NCBI GenBank assembly: GCA_033063855.1
Contig: CP093831.1
Coordinates: 12,772,001-12,836,000, forward strand
DNA: 64,000 nucleotides
Source: Smittia aterrima
Taxonomy: Eukaryota; Arthropoda; Insecta; Diptera; Chironomidae
Reading direction: 5' to 3'
The position numbers were made by a program, and so were the translations under genes. Under the pieces are notes generated by a model that saw only the letters and a list, made by a program, of their open reading frames with translations, searched no databases and had not been told where the DNA came from. This document shows, piece by piece, positions 32,101 to 47,100 of the stretch (positions are counted from its first letter, which is position 1; each line of letters begins with the position of its first letter).

Positions 32101-35100
32101 GGTCGTCATCAATTAATGTCCAAGGTGATTTCTTTTACTGAAGCTAAATAGCGACACATATTTTGAAATTATAATGTCCCCCCAGCCCAGTGTGGCATGT
32201 GTTGATCAGCTCGTTAACATGAGAAGAAGGCTTATGACTTTCCAATCAGCAAATCGTTGTCTCGGTGGGTCAATCATGAGAAGAAACACGAAACTCGAAA
32301 AATGTGAATTTTTTATTTTCAAAATTATACAACCGAGTAACTTTTTTATTTCTCTTACTCGCTCCTTCTCGAATACCTCGAAAATTGCGGCTACCACCCA
32401 CGCGATGTGTCCGAGATACCGTTCGGACTGTGTTCGTAACCTCGCTCAATTCATTAATGGTTCTTTTGCTCTTTAAAAATCAGATCTAACATAAAAGATC
32501 ACTGAGATCGATATCGAAAATTTAAATGACTTTCGTTTTGTTTTCTGACCCATTAACATCAACACTGGGTTGGTGCAAGAGTAATCGCTTGAGTTGGTGA
32601 TTCTGCACGTAGCTGAACTGCTTGATTATTCGACGAGACGTTTCTGAAAGCAATGGCCAACAATGAGTTTTTCAAAATTGTTTCAATTAAAGTGTTTTTT
32701 TTTCTGCTTCGTTTTTGGGCTTTGCTCTGCTTGCTCTGGTTGCGGGGAGAGCAGCTCCATTATGTTATTGTTGCTGGCTGCCTTTGCTTCTCTTTGTGAA
32801 CTAGTAAATCGTTTACTTCTGAATAATGGGCGCAAGTAAAGAAATGAATCCATTGCATGCAAACACATATCGGCATATCTCCATTTAAAAGGTTTCTATT
32901 GATTATTATTATTATTCCAAGTTCTTTTTTTTAGTCCGAACGGAGACATTGAAATTCATATTTTTTTTTTGCTCGCCAACTCTGCCCCATATTCAGTCGT
33001 CTTTCTTTTATTTCATGTGTCCATTTATGAAACGAGAGAATTTTCGAACGATAATCCAGAGCAATGAATGGATGATCACGTCTCTGTGTAACTGTCATCG
33101 GACCAAAGAAATTGCTTTGGACGAAAGATTTGATTATTAGCGAGAAACTTAAATTGTGTCAATGTGCATTTTTTCGCCGTTTTTTTTTGACGGTCACTTT
33201 TAATGGGCTTGATTGGATATTTGATTGGACATTTAACAGCCTTTTGATCGCTTTGATTAATTGAATTGAGTCGTTGGCTCGCTTGCCATTTTGTTTTGCA
33301 CGTTAATTAAGATTGAAATGCTTCAAATTGGATATTTTCCAGAGAAAAATGTTAAACGACGTTTAAAGGGACGTCTCATCTCACATTCCTCGACAATTCA
33401 GATCGAAATGGGACAGAGAACAAGCAAGAAAAGGTCGGGCGGGCTAATGATAATAATTTCTCAACAAACAAAAAGACTTCTTGACTCATGAAATTCTTTT
33501 GCCATTGCGCAAAAACGTGAATAATCGAGACGTCGATAATTTAAACTTTAAAAAGAATTATTACACTTTTCGCTTTATTTCGCTTTGTTCTTAGCTAAAA
33601 TCTGACAACATTGCATTTCTACTTATTGCGTCGGCACAGCTCGAAGCGAGAACTCAAGAGAGTAAGACGAACGAGTCTAATGAATTAATCTCATTTGTAA
33701 CAAATTATAAGCACTTTAGGGATTTTGCTTTGTGGTTCGGTTAGACAGAAATGAATTGACTTGAAAGCTGAGAACAAAAGCTGAGAAATTTCTTTCGTTT
33801 TCGTCAGATATTAACATTTTCTTACTTTAATTGCGTATTCTGCTTCGCGACGACCTCAAATGTTCTGCTTAGCGATAGAGCCTCTGAGTCAAGTTGAGTC
33901 ACTGCACACACACACGATATAAACGAGACGGAAGAAATGAAAGGTCCGCCACGCGAAAATTACACAGGAAAAAAACTATTTTTCGATGGATTTAAAAGCT
34001 AAGAGGATTATTCCGGCTGCAGAAAGTATCATTACGTAATTAATGACATTCCAGAGTATGCCGCTTCCTTAGGGCAACGCCCGTCGGAGCCATCAGCTTT
34101 GTTTTATTTGTTTTAGATCCACATGGCGACATGTTTCGGAATCCAAAATGAAATCACATAAATTTCCTTTCGATTTAAATTGGCGGGTCTCTCGAAGGGT
34201 CTCTCCATCGTCGCCCCGATCGATAGCTTGTATCTCTTTTATTTTATTTTTTTCGTCGATCAATTTTTTTTTGGGGAAGTTAAGAGCTTGATGTGGCAAC
34301 AACTGCCGCATGTAAACTGTGTCTTTATTTACCTGAAAAGCATTCCAAACTCTGAAACCTTGTGTTGCTGTTTTTCTCTTAATGTGTCTCGCTGTAGATT
34401 GTGTAGATCCACATGACATCATTTTTCACAATAATATGCCTGCTGCTGCGACTGAGCGACTCTATCGACGGCTACAACGGACTTTGCTTCTCGTTTCTCT
34501 TTTCCTGGTACCAGCGATGGCATTTTGCGTGTGTTGCCGCTTACTGTGATAACAATTTTATTAGAGCTCGCAAGGCTGTAAACGAATCTCGATTGATTTG
34601 CGAAACGCTTGAATTGATTGTTTATGACAGAGAAGACTGTGATCTCCAGCCCAGTGGGAAGTTTACAAGTTCAAGACTGCAAGAATCAGGAATTACTTGT
34701 TTGTATCTTCTGGTTTCTCGTCAAGAATTCGAGAGAGATAAAAACACGTTGCGCTGCGATGTTAATAACCCAATCGATCAATCACTTCAGATCAATTAAG
34801 TCTGATCTGCTTCCACATTCGCGTGGTCACTTGCTCTTGCTCTTCCAATTGGGCCAAATCGCCGGAACCCAACTCGACACTGAAAAGAATTCTCTCATCG
34901 TTTGCGATCATCACGTTTCAACCTGTTCCCGCAGCCAATCGACAATATGGCTTGCTTTAATTAAACAAAACAGCGAGCAACGTTGAAGAAAAAAAATTGC
35001 TGAGTCTTCACAATGATATCGTGTTTCGTTTCCAGCGAAGAAAAATCGAATGATCTCAATAAAAAAAACTCCTTAACTCCTTTGAGACCCTCACAAACGT

Positions 35101-38100
35101 GCAACACCTTGTCATTGTGCATTCGGTGGAATAATTTGTAGTTCATTGAAACGCCACATTCCTTGCGCTCAATAGACTCGATCGACATTTTAAAAAAATT
35201 GTTTATCTGGATGATGCTGAGGCTTCTTTCGTTTTCAGTTTTTTTGCGGTGCTTTTAATGAATATTTGCGGGTGGTCTTCCGATCGAAAATAGTCTTCCC
35301 AGAATATAAAGGCAGCAACTCATTAAATCGAACAATGTTGTTATCCAAGCGTTTCTGCGAAGAGATGCGAGCTTTATGAGGAGCTCAACTTGAACAACTT
35401 GAAGCGCGCATATCTAATCCGCGTTCGATTGAGGTCAATTTTCAAATTCGCTAACCAATCGCGTAACATCACCTTTGACATAAACATGCGCGTCCGATCG
35501 TAATTCAAGATTTACGACAGTTGCCAAACAAAAGAAATCGTCTGACATGAAAATTTAATAAATTCTTAGCAGCTTTATGAAAGAAATTTCATAATCTTGG
35601 CGCGCGAACGCTTTTTTGTGTTGTGACTTTGTGAAAAAGTGTAAATTATTGCATAATGCGCCGAGCGCGACGCGATTCATGCCCGAAAAAAGAGAAAAGT
35701 GTTCAGTTTGCATTTTCGGTCGTGTTGGACATTGTTCCACTAATCATGACAAAGGTAAAACACGTTGGGCTCGAGAGGAATGCTGCCGCGTGGAGACTCT
35801 CACTGATCCAACACACGACGACGTTATAGACATCATAACTCATTGATTTTTAGGTTTTCGACTCAAATCCAGACCACAAAACGTTTTTATCTCGTCGCTC
35901 TCACTCTCGTCTTTATTTTGTTTTTATGAAACTTACGAAGCCCTTATGCAACGACTTAAGTCTTTCGCCTTCATCAAAACGTTTGTGGCCTCATCATCAT
36001 GATGCAGCGTAATCTCGTTTCCAATGTTGTCTTCATTAGAATGTCTGACAATGTGAAATCTAATATTGAAAATAAAATAAATTTCTCTCTCGTTCGTTCA
36101 TTTATTCTTATGAAATGTGAATAATCAAACATGCATCTCTTGCCTTTGCGCCCAAGAACCGTCATGACATGACGAGAAAGTCTCTTTCAAGTCATTGCTT
36201 CATTTAACATAATTAATAAAGCTTTATCTTTCAAGGAAATAAAGTTTCTTCTCTCCGAATTAATTGGGAATTGAAATAAGTTTATGATGTATCAAAGATC
36301 TTATCGCGAGGAAAGCTCGAAGATTGCCAAGTCAAGTGTCAAAGGGTGGCGAACAAGAGAAGAAATAAATAAAACTGTCCTAATCTTTCGTCAGAAATCT
36401 CATTTGCATCTCTCGTTTCTTATATTTCCATTTCTCCAGAATCTGCAGTGTCGTAAATTCAACGATCGTGAGCTGCACAAAAGAAATCTAAATTGCAGTT
36501 CAGATCGTTTTTCAACAGGAAAGAAAACAACACACAGCAATGATTAAAACCGCAAATAATTATTATCGTTCCGAATTTATGCAAAGCATTCAGCGCCAAG
36601 TTATTACGTGTTTCTCATAAAGATATGATTCATAAATTCTGTTCAGGTCAATGTGTGCATTTGCACATTTCGTGCCAGCAAAAGGCGATTTGTTGACTTA
36701 AGGTTTCTCATTCGAATGCAAATATTTAATTCATTTCATAATTTGATTTTTTCGAGAAAGAGAGCGAACACGAAGAGACACGATGAGACTCCTCCAACGT
36801 CTCATTGTTTGTGGTAACGAAAATCCCTGATGTGCAAACACAAAATTTGATATTTCCTTTCACGTCTTTAGAGAAATGTGGCCCAACGCAAACAGTCGAG
36901 CTATTAGTCACTCACTCACCTTCATGCATTTAAACTGTGTCAGTGTCGTTATCCTTTTATCACACTCGACCAGACCAAATGTGTTTACATTATTCATCGT
37001 GAAAACATTTACGAAAAGGAAACGTTTAAGCATTCTTTCCAAGGGAATTAAGATAAATATGCGAGAGTGCCTTTTGATGACTCCGCGTTTAAATGTTTAC
37101 TTAATATTCTTCTCATCGAAAATTAATGTTTGTAATGCTCGAATAAATTACACGATTTGAATTTAATAAACGATCTCGTTTCTAAGGCTTTTTTCGATTG
37201 ATTACGGTCATTTTGACTGTTCATTAGTCGTCACTTGGATGTTGGACAACATCAAGAACTTCGAATTTTAGAAGTCAAGAGGAAAATTTATAAATTGAAC
37301 AATATTTTTTAAAGCAAATAACGAAAAGAGCCTTCCCAAATTGATTTAAATTTCAAGATATTTTTTCGGCCTGATTTCCAACAGTTAAGGTCAGGTGGAG
37401 ATATGGAGCAATTGGAACTTCAAGTTAACGTGGCGAGTTTCAGAGGATGAAGAATTATAAATCAATTCTCTTGCTCACATCACATCCATTAACATATTTT
37501 GATTGAAGGTTTTGAATTTTCGATGTGGATATTTATTTAAGTTTTCTCTCTAACTCAACAAGAAATAAACAAGAACAATCTCTTGTTACATTCTTCAAAC
37601 ATGAAAGAAGAATTCCTGCATTTGAAATCATTTTTCAAGTTTTTACTTTTTTGTTTTCTATCGTTGAGAATAATTTATGCGCTCGTTTTGTTGAAATGTG
37701 GAACAAAGAATCCTTTTTCATGCATGAGAATCAGTCTCGTGCTTATCGCTTATGCTCTTGAATGATTTGAAAGAAAAAAGTTTCGATCGAAGACCTGACA
37801 ACTCATAAATTCCATCAAAGACACTAATCGCTCGACAGAGTGCTATGAACAAAATTATTGAAGAGAGGAAGAAGTAGCTGGAAGTTCCATTAAGATGCCA
37901 CATTTCGCTATCTTAGAAGATTTAGAAAGGCAAAAAAAAATACATAAACACGCATTCTTCCGCCAGACACTTCGCTTAGACAAAACGTTAGACTTAAATG
38001 CGTGTTCATCGCAACGATAAATTAGAGTTTCCATTCTTCATCATCCAAATTTGGGGAGATTTGGTCATTTCAGCGATCTCAATCTGTCTTTGATTTATCT

Positions 38101-41100
38101 AAACAGTAGATGAGAGTTTACGAAATGATTTTTTTTATAGAAAGTCAGACGATCGCTGAAAATTTTACCAACATAGATTGATTGAGTGAACTACGGCAGT
38201 TTGCTTGCTTGGGTTTTGAAAGGTTCTCTCTTTCATTCGGCGTTTTCGTTCGACAAACAGCAGAAATAGCATAACAGCGAGCATAAGAAAACGCAAAGAA
38301 GAAACAAAAACCAGTTTGAAGTGTAGAGAGGCGCACAATTGTGGCTGTGGAAGTCGCGTCTGGGTGAATGAAGAAGAATCGTTGTGTAGTTTTATTTGGT
38401 TGTGATTTGGTCAGGGGCATTAGCAGAAAATTACTTTTTTTTGCTGAGCAAGCTCAACCGCATGATGATGAAATGAGCAGAATAACCTCACGACGATCAC
38501 TGAAAAAAAAAGGTTGAAACTGAGGCCAATTAGAAAACCCTGCGCCCAGCGATCACTCGACAATGACTTCAAGTGAATGTTTTTCGTTTTCCCTCCTCCC
38601 GTGATCTCATCGCGCTCTCCGCGAGATTTTATTATTTCTTTTGGTTTGATGTACGTGTTCTCGTTCGCTTTTGATTGTTTTTCGCTCTCTGCGGACATTC
38701 AGTAGCCAGCGAAACTCTTAAAAGGTCTTTTCCGACTGAAAATATTTATTACAAGCAAAAATTGCGAGTGAGCGAGCGATTCAATTTAACATTTTTCTCC
38801 GCGGCTTTCTCGCGCATTATTGTCGTCATTTGGCATCTCGATGCGAAAATGTTTCTAATTGATGGCGGTGATTTCTTTAGCTTCACTTTGCGATGACTCG
38901 AACAAGATTATTATAGGGCAAGCGGCAACGACGACTTTCTTTCATAATTGCCATCGAAAAAAATCTCTTTAAACGGAGCATCACAATAGAAAAACAATCA
39001 GTCCCGGGGCTGGGCCATCATAATAATCGTTGCTAACTGTTACCGTCCACGGTAATTAAATTGAGATTCTTAGATCACGGCTGGTGATGGAGGAGGAAGT
39101 TAGTAGAATGAAAGAATTAAAAAAAAAACAATTAACTTTTCACTTGATAGAATTCTTTTTAATTCATCCGAGACAATGGGCAATCTCTCGGCAATTTCCT
39201 TGCGCAAAATAAAAGCGATCTCGTCTAATTCGTTTGTTTCTGCACGGCTTGAATTCTTTGCTAATCTATTTTCTTTCGCTAATTTTCGTGCCGTTTTGCG
39301 CGAGAAAATTTTCGAAGATCAGTGAAAAGCGAACATCATCGAGCAAGTAGCAAATCATTTATGTTGCCCGTGATGCCCCCGCGAAATGAAGTCAGTGCTA
39401 AAGGAAAGCAATAAGTCAAGTATGAGAGAGAAACTTCGCAAAGTATGAAAATCAATGAATAACAATTGCCCGATCTTGAGAAACTCTTTTTCTTTCTTTT
39501 GCAATTTACATAATTGATGCAAAAGTAAATTTTTAACGTGAAAACGCTCTTTTGTGATCATATTGACCTACAATCGAGGAGAGCGCGCGGGTCTTTATGC
39601 GTTTTCAATAATTCAATCGTCGTTTTTCTTCTTTTATGACAAAGAAAAAAACGCTTTAAAAAAGTTTAATTTATTGTTAACAAGAAGACTTGACGTTGAT
39701 AGTATCGAATTGTGTCTCGTTTCGCAGCTCGCTTCTTGGCAAAGCTTTTGCAAAGAATGATTTAAGATTATCGCTTCGCGGTTTGTGCTGCTCTGGACTC
39801 AGACTTCATAAGAATTCTATTCACAAGCTTGCGACTTGTTGTTTAGGTCTAAAAGGCCTTTCTGATCTCTTTGCGGTGATTTGAAAATAATGATAACTTT
39901 GACAGTCTAGTCGTCATTAAAAGAACTTAACTGGGTGTTAAAATAATTGACACGCAGCTTATCGTCGTCAGCCGATCGCGAGCCGTAGACCATAGCGTTT
40001 AACAGCATCGAACCCTTCACTCACGAGCGTTAATTAACTTCAAGGATGCGTTTTCACCTTCTCTCTCTCTTGCTTTGTCGACCCAGACCCAAAGCATGCA
40101 ATTATGCGCGTGATTATGGAGCGTAAATTCATTCGACAAGACCTCAATTCATCTCCGGCTTCTTCTACTTCTTTATTTTATATTTTTGAATCCGGTATGT
40201 GATCGTAATAAGTTCGACACAGTATTTTTCATTTCACTTCATTCTTTAATTTTTTTGGAGAAATTGGACCTCAAGAGAAAGAAAAGATGAAAAATTATGA
40301 AGTCGACATTGGAGCATTGAGCGTTGAAAATTGCACGAAACGGCCTTTGCGCTTATTAACTTTTACGATAATGCGTTCGACCACGTAGAGAAGAAAAGAA
40401 ATGCAAGAGACAATGCAAAGTCAGTCGAAAGGAAACTCGCCATAATCGAATCGAGAAATCAAAACAATCAAGCGTCGTGACAACGTCGAGTGATCAATTT
40501 TTATGGAAATGACAATATTAGCAGCGAATTTCCTGCTTCCCCACGGCGGAGGGCGCGAGATAATGATAAATGAAATCCACGATCTTGAGCGCATTAACAT
40601 CGTTTCTGTCGCCAATGGCACACCACGCGGCTAATTTAATTATTTCGAGACAAAGGGACCAGGCGCAAAACAACACGAGAAACTCGATCGTGGAGCATAA
40701 CTTCTCTGTTCTCCCCCTCTTCGGCCTTCCCGCGAGGAAATTTATTTAAATCCTACATGCAAACGAAAGGTCTCTCTCTCAATTGAAAGTGAAACGATTT
40801 TTCATGATTATTAAATATTTCTTTTCCTCGGCATTCGCTTCGCTGATGTTTTCTGAACTTTTCTCCTCCGTCAGCAAGCCCATCGTGCGATCATCTTTCT
40901 CTCGTGCGCGCGATCTCGTCATGTCGAAAAAACCAGATCACATGAAAAGAATTCAACAAAAGCTGAAAACGAAAACTTCACTTTCTGTTGAGGAAATATT
41001 AATTTCCAATTAAAAAATAATCAAGTGAAAATGTTCTAGTTTCAATCGCGCATTGCCAGGTGATTTAATGAAATGGAAACTGAATACCCCATCTGCCCCC

Positions 41101-44100
41101 TCTCCCCATTAGCTTAAGACTCAAGCAATCACTTTCGAAATCTGAATAAATCAAGTTCAAACTAAACTGCTTTACTATTTAGTAACGAGGAAGAAACGCT
41201 TGTAATTAATGCTCGACAGAGCGATTTCAAACACCCCGAAACTGAGAAACAAAAATCCACGGCTTAAATTAATTATTCAAAAGTTTTATTAATTGCGAAT
41301 CATTAAGCTTTACGCTTCTGGTTCAAGTGGATTTTCGAAAAGTTTCCTTTTCATTCATGTCGCTTCGAGAGTGAATACACTTGGAAGCACATCCGGATCA
41401 CCGGGTTCACGTCGTCTTCTTGCCTGAAGAGGGTCTGACTGCTGCCTACATTTTATGGTATCGCCTTTCATCTAACCAAACGGTGTCAGACATTTCGATG
41501 AAAGAGACTTTCGGCATTCCATATTGCGCTCCTCTGCTTGAGGAAATTAATTGAACTGTAAATTTCGGAAATTTGCATTCTTCAACTCAGCAGCCAAGCT
41601 GTTCAGTACGAGAAAATTAGTTCACCATCGACTTGCTGTGGTTTTTTTTTTGTTAAACAAATTAGATGATGATTTTATTGAGCTTTGAGAAGTGACCTCG
41701 ATTTTCCTCGCTCGACAGCAAAGAATGAAGGAAAACTGGGTCCATCAACAAACAATAGAACACGCTAATGATGGATTTTCTCACATAGAACAGTAATGTC
41801 TTCACCATTCACATTCATTTCCTCTTTCGGTGCGCGCATCCAAGTTTGCCTAATTAAATTCATTTACATTCGCCGTTGCTCGGCTGTGTACCTTGATTCA
41901 TCTCAAAATGTGTGGAAAATCGTAAATCTCGGGAAAGAGCGCATCGTATACAGTTAGAGGAAGGTATTAAGGCACAATTTTCAATGCTATTCACTCTTTC
42001 TCTATCATTGCTCCGTCCCGTTTTGCTCTATGGGAATTATTCAATAAATTATAACTCTTTGCTTTTTCATTCGTGTGTTCTTTTATGTAAGACGAGCAAC
42101 TCAAGCCAATTAATCTAGAAAAGAAAAAACCATCGAACTTTAGTTGAAGTGCACGAGATATTGAATAATTTTAGTTTATGATCCATCAGCCGAATTAATC
42201 ACACATTGTTACAACGAATTGAAAAATTGTTAACACTTTTCGCAGCTGACAGCACAAGCTTCGAATTGTTGAGCGCAATTTTTCAAATCTTTTGTTTCAG
42301 TTCAATCTATTCGATTAAGCATTGGGTGCCGAGCGTGATTAATTCTCATTTCTCGGCATTGAAACAGTTTCTCAACAGAACACAATTGATTGTAAAAAAT
42401 CACAATCTTATTGGCACATTTATCATCGGGAAAATGTTCTTGGATTCGACTTGGTTTTCCTTTATTTTTTTCTCTCTTCGATTCGTTTTCTCATTGAACG
42501 TCGTTGTGACGGAAAAAAGAGTTTGAAATTTAAATTCAATACAGAAAATTATTGGGAAAGTCACGGAATCTTGAGGTACAAAAATTCTTAGACGATGATG
42601 ATGATGACGACGAAGAAGTAGAAAGAAAGAAGTTCTCATGAGTTGAGCGAGAGAAGAAAGAAATAAAGAAAAGTCTCTTCATTGCAAACAAGCAAAACAA
42701 ACTCTTCCTGCTTTGGGGAGCCTCGTCGATCATTGACCTCGTTCATTGCTCGAGCCAACAATAGAAAACTGACTAACTCAATTAATAAGATGTAAAAAGA
42801 TAATCCATGATCAGCCGACAACAACGGCGAAAAGGAGAAATATTAGGTTTGGCGTCGAAGTCGACATCGAAGAAGCGAAACCTAAGACGAAGAGCAAATT
42901 TCTAATGAGATTGCTTTGCAATAAAGAGATTCGCTTCCAAACTGATAGACGTGCACACACAAAGTGATGTTTATTATTGTTTCACATCAAACTTACAGAG
43001 CTTTCATTTCTCTTTTTTTTTCGACGATGAATAAAGTTTGTAGACATCAATTCTGCTTCGTATAAAAAATGCTAATTAACTTACAATTCCAAACGAAAAG
43101 AGTAGAAATTTATTTCATTAGCCGCGGCTTCTCCATTATTTATCTTTCGCGTGATTTTTATCAAAATCTTTTTTAACAAAAATTTCTTCTTTCTAATTTA
43201 CAGCATGACGATCAGTTTAACAGTCAGTACGGACTCACGCAAGCGGGACTCGAGGAGTATAGTCGATCGTACTACGAGCAGAACATGATGTACAATCATC
43301 AGAAGCAATCGTCTTATGCTCAGTCGGAGGGCTATCATAGTTACGTTTCCAGTTCCGACTCGACGTCGACACCATTTTTAGACAGGTGAGAACTTTTCTT
43401 TCGTCGTTTGCTGACGTCGCCAATCGAACTATTCACGTGCTTTGAATTTCTGATAAGACTTTGAAATGTTTATGAAATAATTGATAATTAACCGCGAGTC
43501 GCCGACAAACCAAGCCATATAAAAAGCCAATCTTCCGTAATTCCTCACCGCAAAAGCGATGCATCTCTCGCTATAAAAATGGGAAATGAGGAATTTCAAA
43601 CGATTAAAGGCATGCGTTTTATGGCGGAATTCCATTAACTCTCCGATTTATCTAAGGTGCTTTGAGATTCGTGAAATAAAAGAGTAAATTTCTGCTTCGT
43701 TCTGCCAGCAAGCGAATGACCGAAGAGTTTTATCATTAAATAAACCTCGGTCGTTAAGTATTCTCGATTGGCTTCCTTTCGTTTTCGTCGTCGCCGCGTC
43801 TTATGCTGGAGCGTCGTCGTCGCCTGATGTCATACTGAAAATTTATAATTCACAATTATTCCGTTGCATAACTACAGCAATAACCTTTCTTCGGTCTGCG
43901 ACGATAAATCGTGGTTTATTGACAAGAATATTCACTTAAAGCATAGTTTTGCATTGAATGAAAGAGGAAGAGGGAGAAAGATGATAGTTTTTTTCGTGTA
44001 ATAACAGCGAATATGCCATAAATAACAGAATTATTCCTCTGTAATTGACGACTTCTCTGAGCTTTTTGAGGTCAGATCAGGTTAGTGAATTCCTTCTACG

Positions 44101-47100
44101 TTCTAAGCACCGCTAAAGCTAAACCTCTTACAACTTTACCACTCAATTTACGACGGTAAATTAAGGAAGAATTGGTCGATTAAACGCCCGTAAAGCGTTT
44201 TCATGTTCATGAATATTCATTACGTTTTCACGATCGCCTCGATCGTACACAAAAATAAATAAGAAATGATTAATTTTCGAAAATATTTCAATTATACATG
44301 TGAGGAGAGAAATTATAACTGCATTTTATTGAACCTTTAAACGGAGCAGCGCGGGAAGAAAGAAAATTGTATTTTTATATTTATTTTCACATGTGAACAC
44401 ACGATTTATCGTCTTAAACCGAATATGAGAAAAAATGTAAATTGGACGGAAAAATGAGTTGTTCATAAATTAGGTCTACGAGTAGGAGGAGACTCTTTAA
44501 AAATTTGAAGGAAAACTCTTAACGTGACTTACGAAAAATCCCCAAAGTTTAATAGGAAATCAGTTCGATGATGCAAACAAAGAGCTCACACGTAAATAAG
44601 TTGGCTTACGATCCGATCGGTTTTTAAAAAGCAACTAATTGTGTGAACAATGTTGATGAAATCTCTCGCGATGACGACAATACTGTTCGAGAGGCAAAAA
44701 AGCAAATTCATGTGTCATCACTCGTTAGAGGTTGCGCAAAACGATGTTAACTAACCATTTAACAATGACACTCGATTCGATGACTTTTTCCATCAACAAT
44801 TAATTCTCATTCATTACGATGTTAATTCAGCCGAGATTTCCCGTTAAGTTCCTTCGGAGACTCGCATCGCTTGACCGTCGATAGTTGTTAAAAATTTATT
44901 TTCGGGTATGGCTTATCATTTACGAGCGAAACAAGACTTAAATTTTGTTAATTGGCGTCGAAGCCCGTTCTGCCGGCTCCTTAATGAGTAAAAGACCTGT
45001 CCAACATTCAACACACGGCCCACAATCACTTCCAACATTTATTATCTCTTGCCATGCCCGTAAGGTCAAGTTCTTGTTACATCTCTCCTCCCTCTTCCTC
45101 CTTGCTGCAACACATCGTGGAAAGGTTCTGGTCTCTCGCGAAAATATAAAAATCTTTCACTGCCACAAGTCTCTTGAAACTTGTTCCGGGATCAGACGAC
45201 AGTCGAAGCAACCGGTTTCAGTCGCAAAACACCCGAGAAATAAAGGCGAAGCTGGGGAGTAAGAGAGAGATTTAGATCAGATGGTTTTGCTTTAAGCAAA
45301 AAAAAAAGTGGAAAATTTCGCGAAAGCCTCTCTCGGCCATTGAGCCGCAAACAAGTTGAATAAAAGCAAATTCCAACCTTTGAGATTTGCTTACGCGAAA
45401 AGGAAATTTCGTGCGATTAGCGAATTGAAAGTGTGGCGACAATTTTTTAATTGTTGTGATACGACAAGAGAGCAGAGCGTGATTTATTTATTTCTTTACC
45501 TTGCAAAGCTTATGCGCACACGACTCGGCCAGATCGACCAGCAGGCGCACCAAACAGGTTCCTAATCGCTTTTGCATGCAATGCTTCTATATAGGCGACT
45601 ACATCGCACTCTCTCATTTGCTTTTATATAAATTTTTCATAGACATTTCATTAATATCGTAAACTACAAACACAGTCGAACACATTATTTGCGTATCTTA
45701 GCGACAAGCGCCATTACATTAAAAGTGACGAAAATTACCAGAAAACTCTTTGCTCCAGAAACGATTTAATTGGACGGCGAAGCGATATAAACTTTGATGT
45801 GATAATCAATCGAGCTCGTTTGACGTGTGATCATTCCAAGCTTCTAAGTAATCGATGCACATTACAAATCCAATTAAATGAGAAGGCAGGTTGCAGATTA
45901 AAGTCGAAGACAATAAAGAGAAAATCATTTCGCGTTGAACGGCAAAAGACAAAGCTGTCGCCAATATTTAGTTTAAACTCAAATAAGCATTTGATATTTC
46001 AATTTATGACATTGACGTGATGCACATAAATTTAAAAGGCAATGCAGACATAAATCGAAATCAAGACTCAGCTTAATTTACGAAAGCCACCGGTGTGAGC
46101 TCCACTTTGTTGCTCTCCATGACGTTTTCGTGTTTGATCAGTTGGCTAAATGGAGCTGACATTAATTGGTACACATGTGTCTTGTTGTTTGCTTTTTGTT
46201 TCGAAGAGGTTTGAAGATTTATTTAATTGTTGTTTGCCTACAATTGAAAGGCATCTCGAGTGGTTCTTCTGAGCAAGACGCATAGCAGTCGCAGATGAGA
46301 ATGAAAGCGTCATCAATCATTTCCGAAGAACTGTTTCTAATAACAAGGTGTAAAGTAGGATAATTTACTAATTTACCTTCTTCATGAAGTACGAGTCTTG
46401 TAGATTTTTAACCTTCTCTTACACGAAACGTTAACATTAACATGGTGAGAAGATCGAGTTAGCCACGTTGGCTCGCTACACCTCACAGAGATTCTTAAGC
46501 CTCTTTCTTTTTCCATCAGATTTCTTTCTCCTTTGTTACTTAAATTTGCATAATTTAGGAACCGATCGTTGATTAAGTCACAAAGATTAAGACATTGCCG
46601 GTGAATTTCAAAAGATATTTTGAAAGTTTTGTCATTTACGAATCAACCCCAATCACCTCTATAAACTTTTTTTTCTCCTTTTTTCTGCTCAGATATAAAT
46701 TTTAATTTCGCATGCAAACTTGTATTTGTCATCAGAGAGTATTAAATTCTGGTTTCTCAATTCAAGCTGCTTATTTTGCCAATATTCCGATTGTTTGGTT
46801 CTCAATAATTTATGGCCATGCACACGCGCCTTTAACTGTAACATTTGCTTGCACTAAAAGCCAAGCTCTCGACAATCAAGGCCCGCAGAGTTTAAGGAAA
46901 TTAGCGCAACTCGTAAAACTGAAAATGTGCAAATAATGTTCTCCTCATCTCGTTGGAGGTTGAAGAGCTTTTGAAAGTCTCTTCTAATGTTCAAATGGCG
47001 ACGTTAAAGACAGCGAACATACATAAATAATGAATAAATAATGATTATTAATGATCTCTGATGCTAACTTTTTCCTTCCATCCTCGACTGCGCGTAAAAA

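Noticed and set aside
32180..32580. Imperfect inverted repeat (CCAGCCCAGTGTGG versus CAACACTGGGTTGG) as a transposon
   Set aside because: Arms match only in part, no target duplication was found, and shared short words of this length are expected by chance in 64 kb.
34114..34418. Repeated TAGATCCACATG as a miR-279-like or transposon signal
   Set aside because: The copies share only 12 bp, the miR-279 seed is not present, and no hairpin or inverted ends accompany them.
34093..34986. Overlapping open frames on both strands inside intron 1 of the Shroom-like gene
   Set aside because: No recognisable domain, frames overlap on opposite strands, and neither has matching splice phases or coding-like composition.
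43434..43439. CACGTG E-boxes (also at 13881 and 52012) as clock elements
   Set aside because: Isolated six-base matches, far from mapped starts, at about chance frequency.
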